Translations under genes and position numbers: made by a program | Shown: positions 21,301 to 32,123 of the stretch, piece by piece | Numbering within the stretch: position 1 is the stretch's first letter | Layout of the letters: the number at the start of each line of letters is the position of its first letter | The notes under the pieces: generated by a model | Databases searched by the model: none | Told to the model about the DNA's origin: nothing | What the model saw: the letters and a program-made list of their open reading frames with translations, nothing else | Source: Phanerodontia chrysosporium | Lineage: Eukaryota; Basidiomycota; Agaricomycetes; Polyporales; Phanerochaetaceae | Direction of reading: 5' to 3' | NCBI GenBank assembly: GCA_001910725.1 | Contig: MJGA01000071.1 | Span: 1-56,295, forward strand | DNA: 56,295 bases

Positions 21301-22750
21301 TGGCAACCCCCTCGGGTCTCGTCATCGGCCAGATTCGGGGTGTGAACAAGATGCAGATTCGCTCTGTAAGTTGGCCATCATCGCGTACATGGATCCTGTT
21401 CTGAACAGCCTTTTTCAGATCCCGATGGGATGCGAGGGTCCTCGACGCATCGCATACCATCCTGGCCTGAACGTCTTCGGTGTCTCCCTGGTTAAATCCG
21501 CTCCCGCGCGGGTTGGCGAGGCTGAGCTGCAAGAGAGCACCTTCCGGGTTATGGACGGTATCACCTTCAACAGTGCGTATAGTTCTACTTGCCATTGCTC
21601 CGCACTTAGCCCCTGCCAGCCATCAGCGTCTTCAGTGCCGAGCCCGACGAAGAGGTCACAGCGGTGCTTGCATTGCCTGCGGACGTCCTGGGCTCGTTCG
21701 TTGTAGGCACAGTCCGGCATCAGCACGGCGAATTTGAGGCCTCGGCCGGACGGCTCATCCTTTTCGACCTCGTCCCATCGGTCGGTGGCGAGCGCGAGCT
21801 GAAGAAGCTCGCCGAGGTCGAAGCTAACGGTTGCGTGTACGCGCTCGCAAGCGTCGAGAAGGGCATCGCCGCCGCTGTCAACACTTCGGTGTGTTTCCTG
21901 CCACTGGTCGTCGGCCCACTGCTGACACTGGTGTTAGGTCGACTTGTACGCGCCGACGCAGCACGAGGATGTCTTTGCGCTGAACCGGGTGGCCTCGTGG
22001 AATCACAATTACTTCGTGACAAGCCTGGTCTCGCAGGGGAACCGACTTGTCGTTGGCGATGCCATCAGCTCTGTCTCCGTACTCGAGGTGCAGGGCAACA
22101 ATCTCAAGACCGTTGCGCGGGACTACGGCCCCGTATGGCCTGTCGCAATCGCGACAACGAAGGACGGCGTGATGGGCGCGAACGTACGTTCCTACATCCA
22201 TCCCGCCAGCCTCTCTTGCTGACTTGCTACGCAGACCGACGGGAATCTCTTCACGTTCGCGCTGCCCGAGGGCGGCGGCGGCGGCGGGCGCGCTGTGCTA
22301 GAGCGGACGGGCGGGTACCACCTGGGTGAGCTCGTGAACAGCTTCGTGGCGGGCGCACTCGCGGGTGCCGCGGCGGCGGGCGGCGCGGAGCCCGCGCTGT
22401 TCGAGACGGAGCAGCTGCTCGCGACGTCGAGCGGGCGCCTCGCGCTCGTGCACCACGTCGCGGACGACAGCGCGGCGCTCGCGCTCACGGCGCTGCAGCG
22501 CAACATGAGCACGCTGCTCGCGGGCCCCGGCGCGACGCGCCACGCGCAGTGGCGTGCGCCGGCGAACGCGCGCGGACGCACCGATGCGGAGGACGGCGCG
22601 ACGGGCTTCCTCGATGGCGACTTCCTCGAGGCGTTCCTCGGCCACGCAGACCGCGCGAAGCTGCTCGAGGGGCGCAATGCGGCCGAGCGGATTGCGATGC
22701 CGGTTGGGCAGCTGGAGGGCATGCTGGAGAAGCTGCAGAGCTTGCACTAG
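18343..22750 (+). CDS. DDB1: DNA damage-binding protein 1 (DDB1)
   Basis: This 1265-residue adaptor links CUL4 ubiquitin ligases to substrate receptors and acts in UV-damage recognition. Thirteen exons join in frame: 18343-18549, 18601-18866, 18919-19440, 19493-19607, 19660-20010, 20063-20208, 20258-20677, 20726-21191, 21246-21365, 21419-21572, 21620-21888, 21938-22183 and 22235-22750. The protein reads as three beta-propellers with no catalytic site. Recognisable stretches include ILHIDHRQRIQLLCRELD and GCEGPRRIAYHP. The C-terminal CPSF-A region has FVTSLVSQGNRLVVGD and DGNLFTFALPEG, then a helical tail with FLDGDFLEAFLGH. Length is slightly above metazoan DDB1. A Gly/Ala-rich insert sits in the last exon. 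No frame defects are seen. Confidence 0.95.
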
Positions 22751-22987
22751 ACGGTCGTCGTTGTGAATGAGGATGCTGCCGGACTAGACAGAGACTGCCG
22801 TTGTAAGACCACCGTTTGTACTATAGTCACGATCTGTTGTAGAAGCCTGCACAATCTCTGTCTTGTCGGAGTGCATATATTACGCTGCATATCCCCAAGA
22901 GTAAGCATACAACCGTTGTTTGTCAAGTGAGGACGTATCAAGCCGAGAAACTGTTCGCCACAGTGATAAATTACAAGGCAAGACAGT

Positions 22988-23491
22988 CTACTCGATTTTC
23001 ACCGTCAGGCTCTCGTTCTCGCCATATTGCGCAATCCACCCCTGTATGCCACCTGTGAGGACGCGAGCCTGGCTGGTCGTGATGCCCGCTGCGTCGAGCG
23101 CATCCTGGTAGTACGCGGCGGCACGCACGCCACGCGAGACGGCGGTGCACGCCTTGCAGTAGAAGACAACGACGGGCACACCCGAGAGCAGCGGCAGCAG
23201 CGCGGGCAGGGACTGGTGGAAGGACTGCGCGGGGAGGTTCACGGACGTGCGCACGTACGCGGTCTGGTGTGGGCGGTCAGCAGCGCGACGGGTGAAAGAT
23301 GTGATGGAGACACGCACGTCCCAGTCCGCCTTGCGCAGGTCGACGACGAGAAAGTCGACGCCGGCGGTCTTGGTGCGCAGGAGCTCTGCGAGCTCTGCGG
23401 GCGCGATGTGCGCTGGGCTGCTACGGGGCAGCGGGAGCGAGCGGGCCCAGTCGGGGACGTTCTCTGACCAGTTTGGCGTTGCAGACGACAT
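22988..23491 (-). CDS. Rhodanese-domain protein (Cdc25/Acr2-like fold)
   Basis: This is a 149-residue single rhodanese domain with one intron (23264-23317). The start is the Met of MSSATPNW at 23491; longer upstream reading is possible but looks non-coding. Visible elements are VDFLVVDLRKADWD, the NLPAQSF segment common in Acr2/Ych1-like proteins, and the active-site loop with YCKACTAVSRG. A CxxxxR loop (CTAVSR) gives the six-residue length of sulfurtransferases rather than the longer loop of Cdc25 phosphatases and arsenate reductases; a first Cys three residues earlier makes the assignment uncertain. The role could be sulfur transfer, arsenate reduction or phosphatase. It converges with DDB1. 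Confidence 0.8.
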   Translation of the reverse strand: MSSATPNWSENVPDWARSLPLPRSSPAHIAPAELAELLRTKTAGVDFLVVDLRKADWDVRVSITSFTRRAADRPHQTAYVRTSVNLPAQSFHQSLPALLPLLSGVPVVVFYCKACTAVSRGVRAAAYYQDALDAAGITTSQARVLTGGIQGWIAQYGENESLTVKIE

Positions 23492-24285
23492 GGCGTGCGG
23501 GTGCGTCGTCCCCTGAGCGACGTCGACCTCGAGGAAAGGATGGGGCGAATATTGCGTGGAGTTGCATGCTTTTTGTACCAGGTGCTGGCCTCGGAGGCTA
23601 ATGCTCAGGTACGCAACCCCGCGAAACGGTGAGCGCACGTGGCGGCGTCTGTGCCACGTGCCATGCGTGGGGAGCTCGATCTGTTGCTGGACGGGACGGG
23701 CTGAAGGCACGGGGATCAGCAATACACGGCTGGCCGACACACAGGCACACACTAGCCCATACACCCTTTCTTCCAAACCACCACCATCTCCCAGAGCGAA
23801 TCATCACATGTATGAAACCGTAAGCTCCAGACTTCCATATATGGGCATCGCCTTTTATGGTAACTCCCAAGGGTCCGGTTCTCTCCATAGCGGCTCCCCA
23901 GGGAGACCAACGAGCACTCAATGAAGCCCAGTGATGAGCTTTTGGCCCTCATATACTCCCTAGAGGAGCGACGATCCAGCTGAGTATCACACTGGCGTCT
24001 ATCCGCAGCTTTGAGAACAGGCGCTCTAGCCTTGTAAGGCTGAGCGCTTCGCTCGCCGCCCTACCTGGCCTGACGTGCGGCAGATTCACGCCTGCTATCG
24101 TCCGCGCCGAAGGCGCAGGATATCTGACTACCAAGAGTGACAGATAGCGAGCCTCATATCACTGACCGCTTGAACATACTCCTAGCCTATGACCGCACCG
24201 AAGGCGCGGGTATCCTACTAGTAAAATACATAAATACCACGATTAACTTGAAGGTCTCGCAGAGGGGCGGATGTGGCAACTGCAA
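23492..24285. other. Intergenic with a short imperfect direct repeat
   Basis: No gene is supported. Two imperfect copies of a sequence around CCGAAGGCGC occur at about 24102-24133 and, just inside the following gene's 3' flank, at about 24192-24223. Confidence 0.4.
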
Positions 24286-24816
24286 CTATGGCACATACAC
24301 CCGCTCGCCCCCGTACGTCCGCCCGTTCTCGTCCAGCACACCCTTCAGACGCACTGCGATCGCGCGCACGTCCTCCTTTGCGTCCCCGAGCTCGCGCCAG
24401 TTGCCCGCCACCGTCCAGCACTCGGAGCACGCCTTGCTGGCCGCGCTCACCGTGTCTAGCTCGAGCTCGCCGCGGTGGTGCAGCGCGACGAGGAGGTCGA
24501 CGAGCCGGTTGAAGCCCGCGCTCCACGACGCGATCCCGCCTCCGGGGTCCATCGTCGCGTCCGTGACGAGGTACGACGACGCGAGCCCGAGGCACTGCCG
24601 CAGCACCCGCTGATCGACCGATCCGGGGCCCCGCGTCATCCGCGCCACGCTCGCCGTCACAAACGCTGCAAAGTTCGTCGGTGCTGGTGCCGCGGCCTGG
24701 GCTGCATCCAGGAGAGGCTCGGACGTCAGACGCCGCGCTCGAGCTGGCACTGTGGACGTACGAGGTGCCCCGCCGCCAGGCCCTGGGTTCGCCCCTCTCG
24801 ATGAAGATGGGTCCAT
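24286..24816 (-). CDS. Small predicted helical protein, unknown function
   Basis: A 176-residue protein from the ATG at 24816 to the stop at 24286, without introns in the coding part. The N-terminal 50 residues are Gly/Pro/Ser-rich and look disordered. The rest is rich in Ala and Leu and looks helical, with SYLVTDATMDPGGGIASW, FNRLVDLLVALHH and CWTVAGNWRELGDAKEDV. I do not recognise the family. A TATAAG element at 25014-25019 and a candidate intron with donor GTGAGC near 24889 and acceptor TTGAAG near 24841 suggest a 5' UTR of about 150 nt, with this as the first ATG. The clean reading frame and composition support a real gene. Confidence 0.65.
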   Translation of the reverse strand: MDPSSSRGANPGPGGGAPRTSTVPARARRLTSEPLLDAAQAAAPAPTNFAAFVTASVARMTRGPGSVDQRVLRQCLGLASSYLVTDATMDPGGGIASWSAGFNRLVDLLVALHHRGELELDTVSAASKACSECWTVAGNWRELGDAKEDVRAIAVRLKGVLDENGRTYGGERVYVP

Positions 24817-26178
24817 AAGCAGCGGCAGCGCTGTATCTTCAAAACGGTGAGTGCGTATTTCCCTTGGTTTGGTGTGAAATGGCTCACGTAGCGTCAAAAG
24901 AGGGCGTGTTTCCGGATATCGAGGTCGAGCGTTTGCGCAAAGCGCCGTGCACTTGTCGGTCGGCTGGAAGGGGTGCGGCAGGGTGCAGTCTTGAGGGCCT
25001 CGCTTGGGTGCGTCTTATATGTCAATGGCGTGCTGCAGGGTGTACGGCTGACCGCTGCATTCGCAGTTGGACTGCTCAGGAGTATCCTCGCCCGGAGATA
25101 AATGTTAGCACCTCTGCGCCTTCCTGAAAGAGACTCGCGGAGAATGCCGAACGGCTCCTTAGTCCAAAGCCCGGCGTCTTCGCCTTCGTCGACTTCATCT
25201 ATCATGTCCAGCTAGGGTCACTACGTCGGCCAACGGGAGAAACGTCTAGACCAATGCATTCATACAGCACGTACGTGCCCGTGTCGCAAGACAATGCATG
25301 CATCGCCCGCCCAGAACCGACAGCGACGTCACAGCGTCGTGTTCGGCGCATGGACCCGCTTCCGCTGGCCGATGTCTGCGGAAGCAGGGAAGGACATCGG
25401 GTCTCAGGGAGCTTTACATTCTGCAGACGATCTTGCAGCTCGATCATAAGCAGGCGAGGCGGCGGACGCGTGTGCCCCAAGAAGAACCAGATCCGCGTCA
25501 CACAGCATGGGGCACCGCGGACATGAAGCACGACAGAATTAACCACCGTTCGGACGAGACCACGAAGACCCCAGCGCGCGTGGGCACCCAGCCGGGCTCC
25601 TTGCGACGCAGCAGCACTTGCAGGGGAGACATCCCTGGTTACGGCCGAACGACACCGTACGGCGACACCGACGATCCCGCGCACGCAGCTGGAGACCTAC
25701 ACAGCGGCAAACGCGCATCACTCCCACTGGGAAAGCACCGTATGACGTGTGTCTTTTCCTCCTGCGATGACATCGTGCCGCGTACTGAACGCGTAAACAT
25801 GCGACGACCTGGACTCATTGCGCTGTGGCAGTCAGGCCGACTGCGTATGTCAAGGCGACGCAGGTCCTCCCGTCTAACCCAGACGAATGACGGAGCTGAC
25901 GCCGTGCACACACACGGAACCACGTCAGCGTGGCCATAGCCGTCGACGCAGCGGCCTGGGGCTGCTGCCCGCGCGCTCCGCCGCTCGATCTACGCCGCCG
26001 TGTTTCGCAGTCGTGCTTTCCACACCATGAAAGGTGTCAGCTGCCACGAGATGTGTAAATAACGCCAGACAGTATTCGATGCCATGCGGCTATGTGAAGA
26101 CAGAGGCATGGTCTGGTGCGAGACTATCAAGTATCATACAACGTGGTCTGTGCGAATTGTCCAACTCGTCCTCAGCTA
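24817..26178. other. Intergenic, no supported gene
   Basis: Several medium-size reading frames occur on both strands here (the longest is about 210 codons, 25298-25939), but they overlap each other, are rich in Arg/Thr/Ser, and show no domain or splice support. Confidence 0.45.
25014..25019 (-). promoter_or_regulatory. TATA-like element of the small helical protein gene
   Basis: The minus strand reads TATAAG about 200 nt before the proposed ATG at 24816. Confidence 0.35.
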
Positions 26179-27020
26179 TTACAAGGACCCCAGGGGATTC
26201 CAAAAAATGGGGCAGTGACACTCCTCAGCGACTGTAGCAAGCCCGCCATTGGCATTCCCATCTGTAACGTCCACTGTCAGAACTAGGCCCACACCAGCAC
26301 CAGCACCCGTGACCGGGCACGCAACATACTACTCACCGCCATTGACGAGGCCGCCGTTCCCGCCAGTGGCGCTTGTACCCGTGCCGGCGGCGGACACGGT
26401 CCCGCCGTTCGCGTTGCCTTGACCGTTGACCGTGCCGCCGTTTCCGCCAGTCGCGCTCGCGCCCTTGCCGGCGGACACGCTCCCGCCGTTGGCGTTGCCC
26501 TTGCCATTGACCGTGCCGCCGTTCCCGCCCTGCGCGGCGCCGGCGCCGCTCACGCTCCCGCCGTCGGCGTCCCCGGATCCGTTCACGGTGCCGCCGTTCC
26601 CGCCGACGACCGGCGGGACGGCCCTCCGGGACGTGGCGTTGCCGCCGTTCGCGTTCCCGGATCCGTTCACAGTCCCGCCGTTCCCGCCGCGGGTGTCGTC
26701 CCCGGCCCCGCCGCTCGCGTCGCCGCCGTTGGCGTTCCCCTTCCCGTTCACGGTGCCGCCGTTTCCGCCCTGGGCGCCGTCCCGCCTTTTGGCCCACCCT
26801 TTGGCCCGCCCTTTGGGACGCCCTTTGTGTCCCCGCCCTTTGCGGCGCCGCCGTTGGCGTTGCCCTGGCCATTGACGGTGCCGCCGTTTCCGCCGACGGC
26901 GCGGGCGGCCACGGCGCACAACGCTGTACAATGCGCGCCGGGCACGCTGGGCGCGGGCGCCGCAAGGGCTGAGGCGGCAGTGGCGGCGAGCACGATGAAG
27001 GTCAAGAGTTTGGGCTGCAT
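26179..27020 (-). CDS. Secreted glycine/asparagine-rich repeat protein (one-base frameshift)
   Basis: A predicted secreted protein of about 255 residues. A signal peptide (MQPKLLTFIVLAATAASALA) precedes a short Cys-containing segment and seven repeats of the form GGNGGTVNGxGNANGG, then a tail VAEECHCPIFWNPLGSL. The last repeat is completed across an intron (26262-26336). Exon 1 (26337-27020) changes frame once near 26780-26800, after KGGPKGG; one extra G or C there makes all seven repeats one protein. A TATATAT element lies upstream at 27143-27149. The function is not known. Regular Gly/Asn repeats suggest a self-assembling or surface protein, which is inference. It is not a hydrophobin, as it lacks the eight-Cys pattern. 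Confidence 0.7.
26235..26905 (-). repeat. Seven tandem protein-coding repeats (GGNGGTVNG units)
   Basis: Units of about 50-100 nt encode GGNGGTVNG followed by a variable residue and GNANGG, separated by spacers of different length. The core is nearly invariant at the DNA level (GGCGGCACGGTCAA), while spacers vary. Confidence 0.85.
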
Positions 27021-27792
27021 GATGGATGTCCGAAGTAAATTGTGTAGAGTTTCCGAAGCTTCGAGGGTTCAGATGAGATGAGTGCTTCGAAGGCGACAGA
27101 CGACGCAGGATAGTGATCAAGAACCGCCGAGAAGCTTGCTGAATATATAGTGCGTAGAGGAGAGGGGACATCGCTGCCTGCCGCGCCGTCTTTACTCATG
27201 GCCATGCCAGCGAACAGTATGAGCGTGCCAGCAGGGGTCAGGGGGCCAGCGCCCCAAGTATGCAGAGAACCTGAGCAAGACTAGCTAAGCTCTGCCTCGA
27301 AAGCTGCTTCCTTCGCCACTATACGCCGCGACACGCACTCCCGCGGCTTTAGGTGGAGGCCGACATCGGAGCTCTGGCAGCGGTGCCTTGATGCGCTCCC
27401 AAAAATCGGTTAGTCCAGGGGAAGTGCAGGCGAGTGCAAGGCCGTCTCCTAACCTGCGCAAGAAGTCGTGGAGCCTGTCTCGGATACGCACTGTGCCTCG
27501 AGACGCGTTACGCGTGAGCAGTCGCGCCTCGGGCGCACCTCCATTGGTAGCAAGTACTCGTGGTGACCGCAGCGCGATAACCTTTCGCCGCTTTCCTGCA
27601 TCCTGCAGGGCGGTGGCCGGGCCTCTGCGGAATCATTGCATGTGACGCCACACGGGCGCCACAAAGTAGGCGGCATCTAGAGCCGCGAACGGAGCTTCTC
27701 TAGCGATGTCATGTTTCCGATGCATTGCAATAACGTACATTGTGGTTTATGTAATCCGTTATATCTCCCTAATATTTCCCTGGTGGCAGCCG
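27021..27792. other. Intergenic, no supported gene
   Basis: This gap holds the promoter of the repeat protein (TATATAT at 27143-27149, minus strand). A minus-strand reading frame at 27285-27491 is gene-like in composition but has no domain and no convincing neighbours. Confidence 0.4.
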
Positions 27793-29632
27793 TCATTCAT
27801 CGTCTTCTTCGTCCTGGATAAAGTCGAGCGGCGGCCACAGGTTATCGATCCCAGACGCGTCTGGACTTTCCGCCTCCGCGCCTTCAGTCTTGCGTTCAGG
27901 CTTGCAGCCGGCCGCCTTCAGCAACTCTATCGCACGCCAGAACGTCGCCTCTGCCGAGGTCACCATGGAGTCCGCGACTTCTGGTAGATGCACAGAGTCA
28001 AGAGGCTCTGACACTAGCGGGGCGCTGTCGGGAGCGGCCTCGGAAGGCGACTGCTTCGGGTACGGGTGTTGCTTGTAGAATAGTGTGAACAGAGGCTTGA
28101 CAGGTGCATCTGAATGCTCCTCGGTGTTCTCCGGGTGGCAAAGGGTGAGCGTCGCATCGAGGAAAGGCTTGAGGAGCTCTTCGGCAGTGCTGGCGCTAGC
28201 GCCCTCTTCGATGAGCGGCATAGAGATGTAGACGACCCCTTTACGACCATGAGCATGATGTGAAGGTACACTGCATCGTCACTTACAGCTTCCCTTTGGG
28301 CAGGACATGCTACCTTCGCCAGTGACCAAGACATGTACCGCAGTCGATTGGGAACCAGTTGGAATAGACCACGGAGGGAACACGAGGACAGCGGTGTCGA
28401 CCTCTTTTGTCGCAGTGGACGGAGTAGAGTCACGATCATCCTTCGCCTCACTACCTTCGTCGCCTGGTGCTTCGTCGGATTCATGGGATGTATGGAGCGC
28501 AGAAAACGCCAGGGGACGGTCAATGACCGCTATGCACCGAGCCCAGGCGCAGTCGACGCGTCCGGTAGATGGCGGAGCGGTTACACTGGGAGTGATGTGT
28601 GACGGAAGAAGGCTGGCGTAATCATGGCTGCTGATGATTACATCGCAGTTAACAGCGTCTGGTATATCCTCCAGCTGCAGTTTGTATTTCTTCTGCTCGC
28701 CATTCTCAACGGACACGATCTGGCGGCCCAAGATATACGTCGCTCCAGCAACAGCTGCCGTTCTGCAGAAGCCCTGGGCGAGTTCACCGATGCCGCCGTA
28801 GTGTCCTACCAAGAACGGTGATTGGCCATAGCGTCCCGTGGACTTCAAGTACCGCCGAACGCGGTGTAGCGCAGCGAGGGTAGGATCTAAAGCGCGTCAG
28901 TCTGGACATATTACAGTACAGAGTGAAGGTCAACCGACCATCGTGAGATACACAGAAGGATAGGGCATATGTGATGGCTTTGACCGCATCCTCATCCAAA
29001 GAGAATTTATCTTTCAGGTATGCGGGGAAGGGCGTCTGCTCCAAGGTCTGCAGCTCTGGCTTGTCTTCGAAATCACCGCCAGCGAACATGAGGAAACGCA
29101 TCAGACGCCTCTTCTGCAACAGACTCAGCTGCTTGTTCTTGAACACGTCCTCCTTGTTTCCTGGGACGGGCTTTGCGACGCCCTCTCCTTCGTAAAGCGC
29201 GACCTGCTCAAGGAGCTTGAAGCCGCCATAGCGCGAGACGCCAGATGCAATCAAACTCTCAATGAGTGGTCCCACGGATGGGACAATCGTGGGACAGAGT
29301 GACACGGCATATTGACGAGACTGGGACGGCACAGCCCCAGTGTACGATATATCGGTGAATCGCTTGCGCTGGGTGTCGAGGTATGCCGAGGACGGTTCTG
29401 TGGCTGCAGAGCGATCGTTAGCCCAAGAAACCAGTTCGTCTAGAGAGAGCGAAGCGTCGTCGCCCCCGTAGTATGGGTTCGCATCGACATGTCCTACTTT
29501 GAAGCCTGCCTTGGAAAGCGCGCTGCGTGCCCTGTGTTTCAGAGAGGCTGGGCGTCGGACGAGACGCAGAGCTCACGCAGCAACCACTGATTCTGTTAAT
29601 CCAGTTCCGAGCACGACGACGTCTAGATCCAT
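27793..29632 (-). CDS. MRS6: Rab escort protein (Rab geranylgeranyltransferase component A)
   Basis: This 564-residue protein presents newly made Rab GTPases to the prenyltransferase and delivers them to membranes. Four exons: 29577-29632, 28939-29531, 28287-28886 and 27793-28238. The GDI/REP fold is seen from the first residues (VVVLGTGLTESVVA), then VDANPYYGGDDASL, SRYGGFKLLEQ, and GRYGQSPFLVGHYGGIGELAQGFCR. A REP-type acidic insert follows (EAPGDEGSEAKDDRD). The C-terminal half has WVVYISMPLIEEG. REP is favoured over RabGDI because of length and inserts. Its start is 372 nt from the nucleolin-like start on the other strand. Confidence 0.9.
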
Positions 29633-30004
29633 GGCAGCGTGGTGGTGGTAGACGAGTGAGATAGCAGCCCGCTAGCGCGGTCAGTGAATCAGTCGCGTGA
29701 TTAGATGAGGACGCGAGAGCATAACGCGAAAGCTTACCTCAGCCTAAGCAACTGGTCACATTGCTTCACTTGAGATAAGTGACTGAAGAAGTCCAGTCAC
29801 AAAGCTTACCGACACTGCTTATCTCGTTTATGAAACGCTTGTTATCGCTACAAGCGAAGGTAAGATCGCGGACTTCCGTGACCGTCACGAGCGCCTGACT
29901 GTTATACCAAAAATTTCGGGTTACAAAAGTTAGGATTTGCTTGTTCCCAGCCATCCACAACCCCCTCCCCTTCGTCGCCCACCTCCCGCACCTTTACGAT
30001 CAAA
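29633..30004. promoter_or_regulatory. Divergent promoter, Rab escort protein / nucleolin-like
   Basis: This 372-nt gap lies between two opposite start codons. No clear TATA box is seen; pyrimidine-rich stretches precede the nucleolin ATG. Confidence 0.4.
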
Positions 30005-31926
30005 ATGGCCGCTGACAAGGGTTCAAAAGTTTCCAAGAAGGCTGACAAGAAGGCCGCTGCCGACAAGAAGACCGACAAGAAGGTCGTGAAGGAGGTTGCT
30101 TCGAAGGCTGAGCCCAAGAAGAACGGCGTGCCCATCTCTTCGAAGGAGATCCTCGAGAAGGCCAAGAAGGAGAAGGAGGTGAAGGACAAGGTATGCAAAG
30201 CGTACACAGTTCACTGAATCCTTGCTCACGTTTTCATGTAGAAGGGCAAGAAGCCCGCCAAGGCGGAGAGCTCGAGCGAGTCCTCCGAGTCCGAGTCCGA
30301 GGAGGAGAAGCCAGCTCCCAAGGCGGCCGATAAGGCTGCCCCAAGGGCAAGGCTAACGGCAAGGTGTGTTATGATGTCTCTTCCCCATCTCACTTTTTCT
30401 CATCGAGAGCAATAGGCCAAGGCCGAGTCTTCGTCAAGCGAGTCTTCATCGAGCGAAAGCGAGGAGGAGAAGAAGCCTGCTGCGAAGTCAAAAGCAACTA
30501 AGGCTACCCCAAGAAGACCCCGCCAAGAAGGCTAAGTCTTCATCGTCCGAGGACGAGTCGTCTGAGGAGTCTTCCGAGGAGGACGAGCCCAAAAAGGCTG
30601 CCCCAAGGCTGCCGCTACCTCATCAGACGAGTCCTCTGAGGATGAGTCCTCTGAGGACGAAAAGCCTAAGGCCGCGCAGGTAAAGGCAACCCCGCCAAGA
30701 AGGCTGACTCCTCCGACTCCTCCGACGAGAGCTCCTCCGACGAGGCACCCAAAAAGGCTCAGGCCACCCCCGCCAAGAAGGCTGCACCCGCGAAGGCTAC
30801 TCCTGCGAAGAAGGCTGAGTCGTCGAGCGAGGACAGTGACTCCGACTCTGATGAGGAGGAGAAGCCGGCTGCGAAAGCGACCCCTGCGAAGAAGGCTGCT
30901 CAGAAGAAGGCGTCGAGCTCTGATGAGTCCGACAGCGACAGCGACTCGTCCTCTGAGGAGGAGAAGCCTGCTGCGAAGGCGGCCAAGGCTGAGGAGTCGA
31001 GCTCCAGCGATGAGGAGTCTTCCTCTGAGGAGTCTGAGGATGTGGAGATGGCCGATGCCTCCGCCAAGCCCGCCTCCAACGGCAAGCGCAAGGCAGAGGA
31101 CGAGGCTGCTCAGCCTGCGAAGAAGGCCAAGGTCGACGAAGCCGCCGAGGGCTCTGGACAGACGAAGACCATCTTCGTCGGCAAGCTCTCGTGGAACGTC
31201 GACAACGACTGGCTCGCATCCGAGTTCGCCGAGTGTGGTGAGGTCGTTTCTGCCCGTGTGCAGATGGACCGCAACACCGGAAAGTCGCGCGGCTTCGGCT
31301 ACGTGACCTTCGCGACTGCGGAGGCCGTCGACAAGGCGCTCGAGCTCAACGGCAAGGAGATTGACGGCAGGCCGATCAACGTTGACAAGAGCATCGAGAA
31401 GGACCAGTCGCAGGTTCGGGAGAAGCGCGCTAAGGCGTTCGGCGACACCCCCAGCGCGCCGTCGAGCGTGCTCTTCGTTGGCAACCTCTCGTGGGACGCA
31501 ACCGAGGACCAGCTCTGGGAGGCCTTCTCCGAGTACGGCTCCGTCAAGAGCGTCCGCATGCCCACCGACCGCGAGAGCGGCCGGCCGAAGGGCTTCGGCT
31601 ACGTCGAGTTTGAGGACATGGAGGCCGCCAAGAAGGCGCACGAGGGCCTCGCTGGCCAGGAGATCGCCGGCCGTGCCATCCGTCTCGACTTCTCGCAGCC
31701 CCGTGACGACAACGGTGGCGGACGTGGTGGCGGACGTGGTGGTTTCGGTGGAGGTTTCGGCGGACGTGGTGGCCGTGGCGGCTTTGAGGGCCGTGGCCGT
31801 GGCGGCGGACGCGGCCGTGGCGGTGACCGTGGTCGTGGTGGTCGTGGCGGTGGTCGTGGCGGCCGCGGTGGCGCCAGGACAGGAGGTATTCAGGGTTTCG
31901 AGGGCAAGAAGACCACCTTTGACTAG
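30005..31926 (+). CDS. Nucleolin/Nsr1-like nucleolar RNA-binding protein (frameshifts)
   Basis: A homologue of yeast Nsr1 and fission yeast gar2, needed for pre-rRNA processing. Exons 30005-30190, 30242-30363 and 30416-31926. The N-terminal half alternates Lys/Ala-rich segments with Ser/Asp/Glu tracts, probable CK2 sites. Two RRMs follow: the first has IFVGKL and RGFGYVTF, the second LFVGNL and KGFGYVEF. A Gly-Arg (RGG/GGF) tail ends at KKTTFD. The N-terminal half has five positions where a run of four C breaks the frame and five C would restore it (30339-30342, 30507-30510, 30518-30521, 30601-30604, 30690-30693). With these the protein is 607 residues and fully regular, so errors in the sequence are likely. 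Confidence 0.9.
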
Positions 31927-32123
31927 TTGCCTGTCTGTCGGGTCTTTTGTGCTCTGCTTATCACGTTCTGTGTGGTGTCGTCTCGTGGTTTTGTTTTCCG
32001 CCTAATGTACCATGCTCGCGTCCTTGCTATAATTATGCTCCATTTCTGTGTGTCATGACTATCTCCTGATGCATAGACAAGGCTCGTGGAATCCGCTACC
32101 TACAGCCCCAACTTTCCAAGCAC

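Noticed and set aside
25202..25684. A minus-strand reading frame of 160 codons as a possible gene.
   Set aside because: No domain, no conserved block and no splice context; it is likely chance.
25298..25939. A plus-strand reading frame of 213 codons as a possible gene.
   Set aside because: Composition is rich in Arg, Thr and Ser, there is no domain, and frames of similar length overlap it on the other strand, as expected in GC-rich DNA.
26329..27171. A longer 280-codon frame over the glycine-rich gene beginning upstream of the signal peptide.
   Set aside because: Its N-terminal part is in a different frame from the signal peptide and has no coding character; the signal-peptide start at 27020 with one frame correction explains all repeats.
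27285..27491. A short minus-strand frame with a helical-looking N-terminus.
   Set aside because: I found no consistent upstream exon or family signature, so it was not listed as a gene.
30532..31641. A 369-codon minus-strand frame across the nucleolin-like gene.
   Set aside because: It is the antisense shadow of the Lys/Glu/Ser repeats and the RRMs; it is Leu/Arg-rich because of the codon complement.
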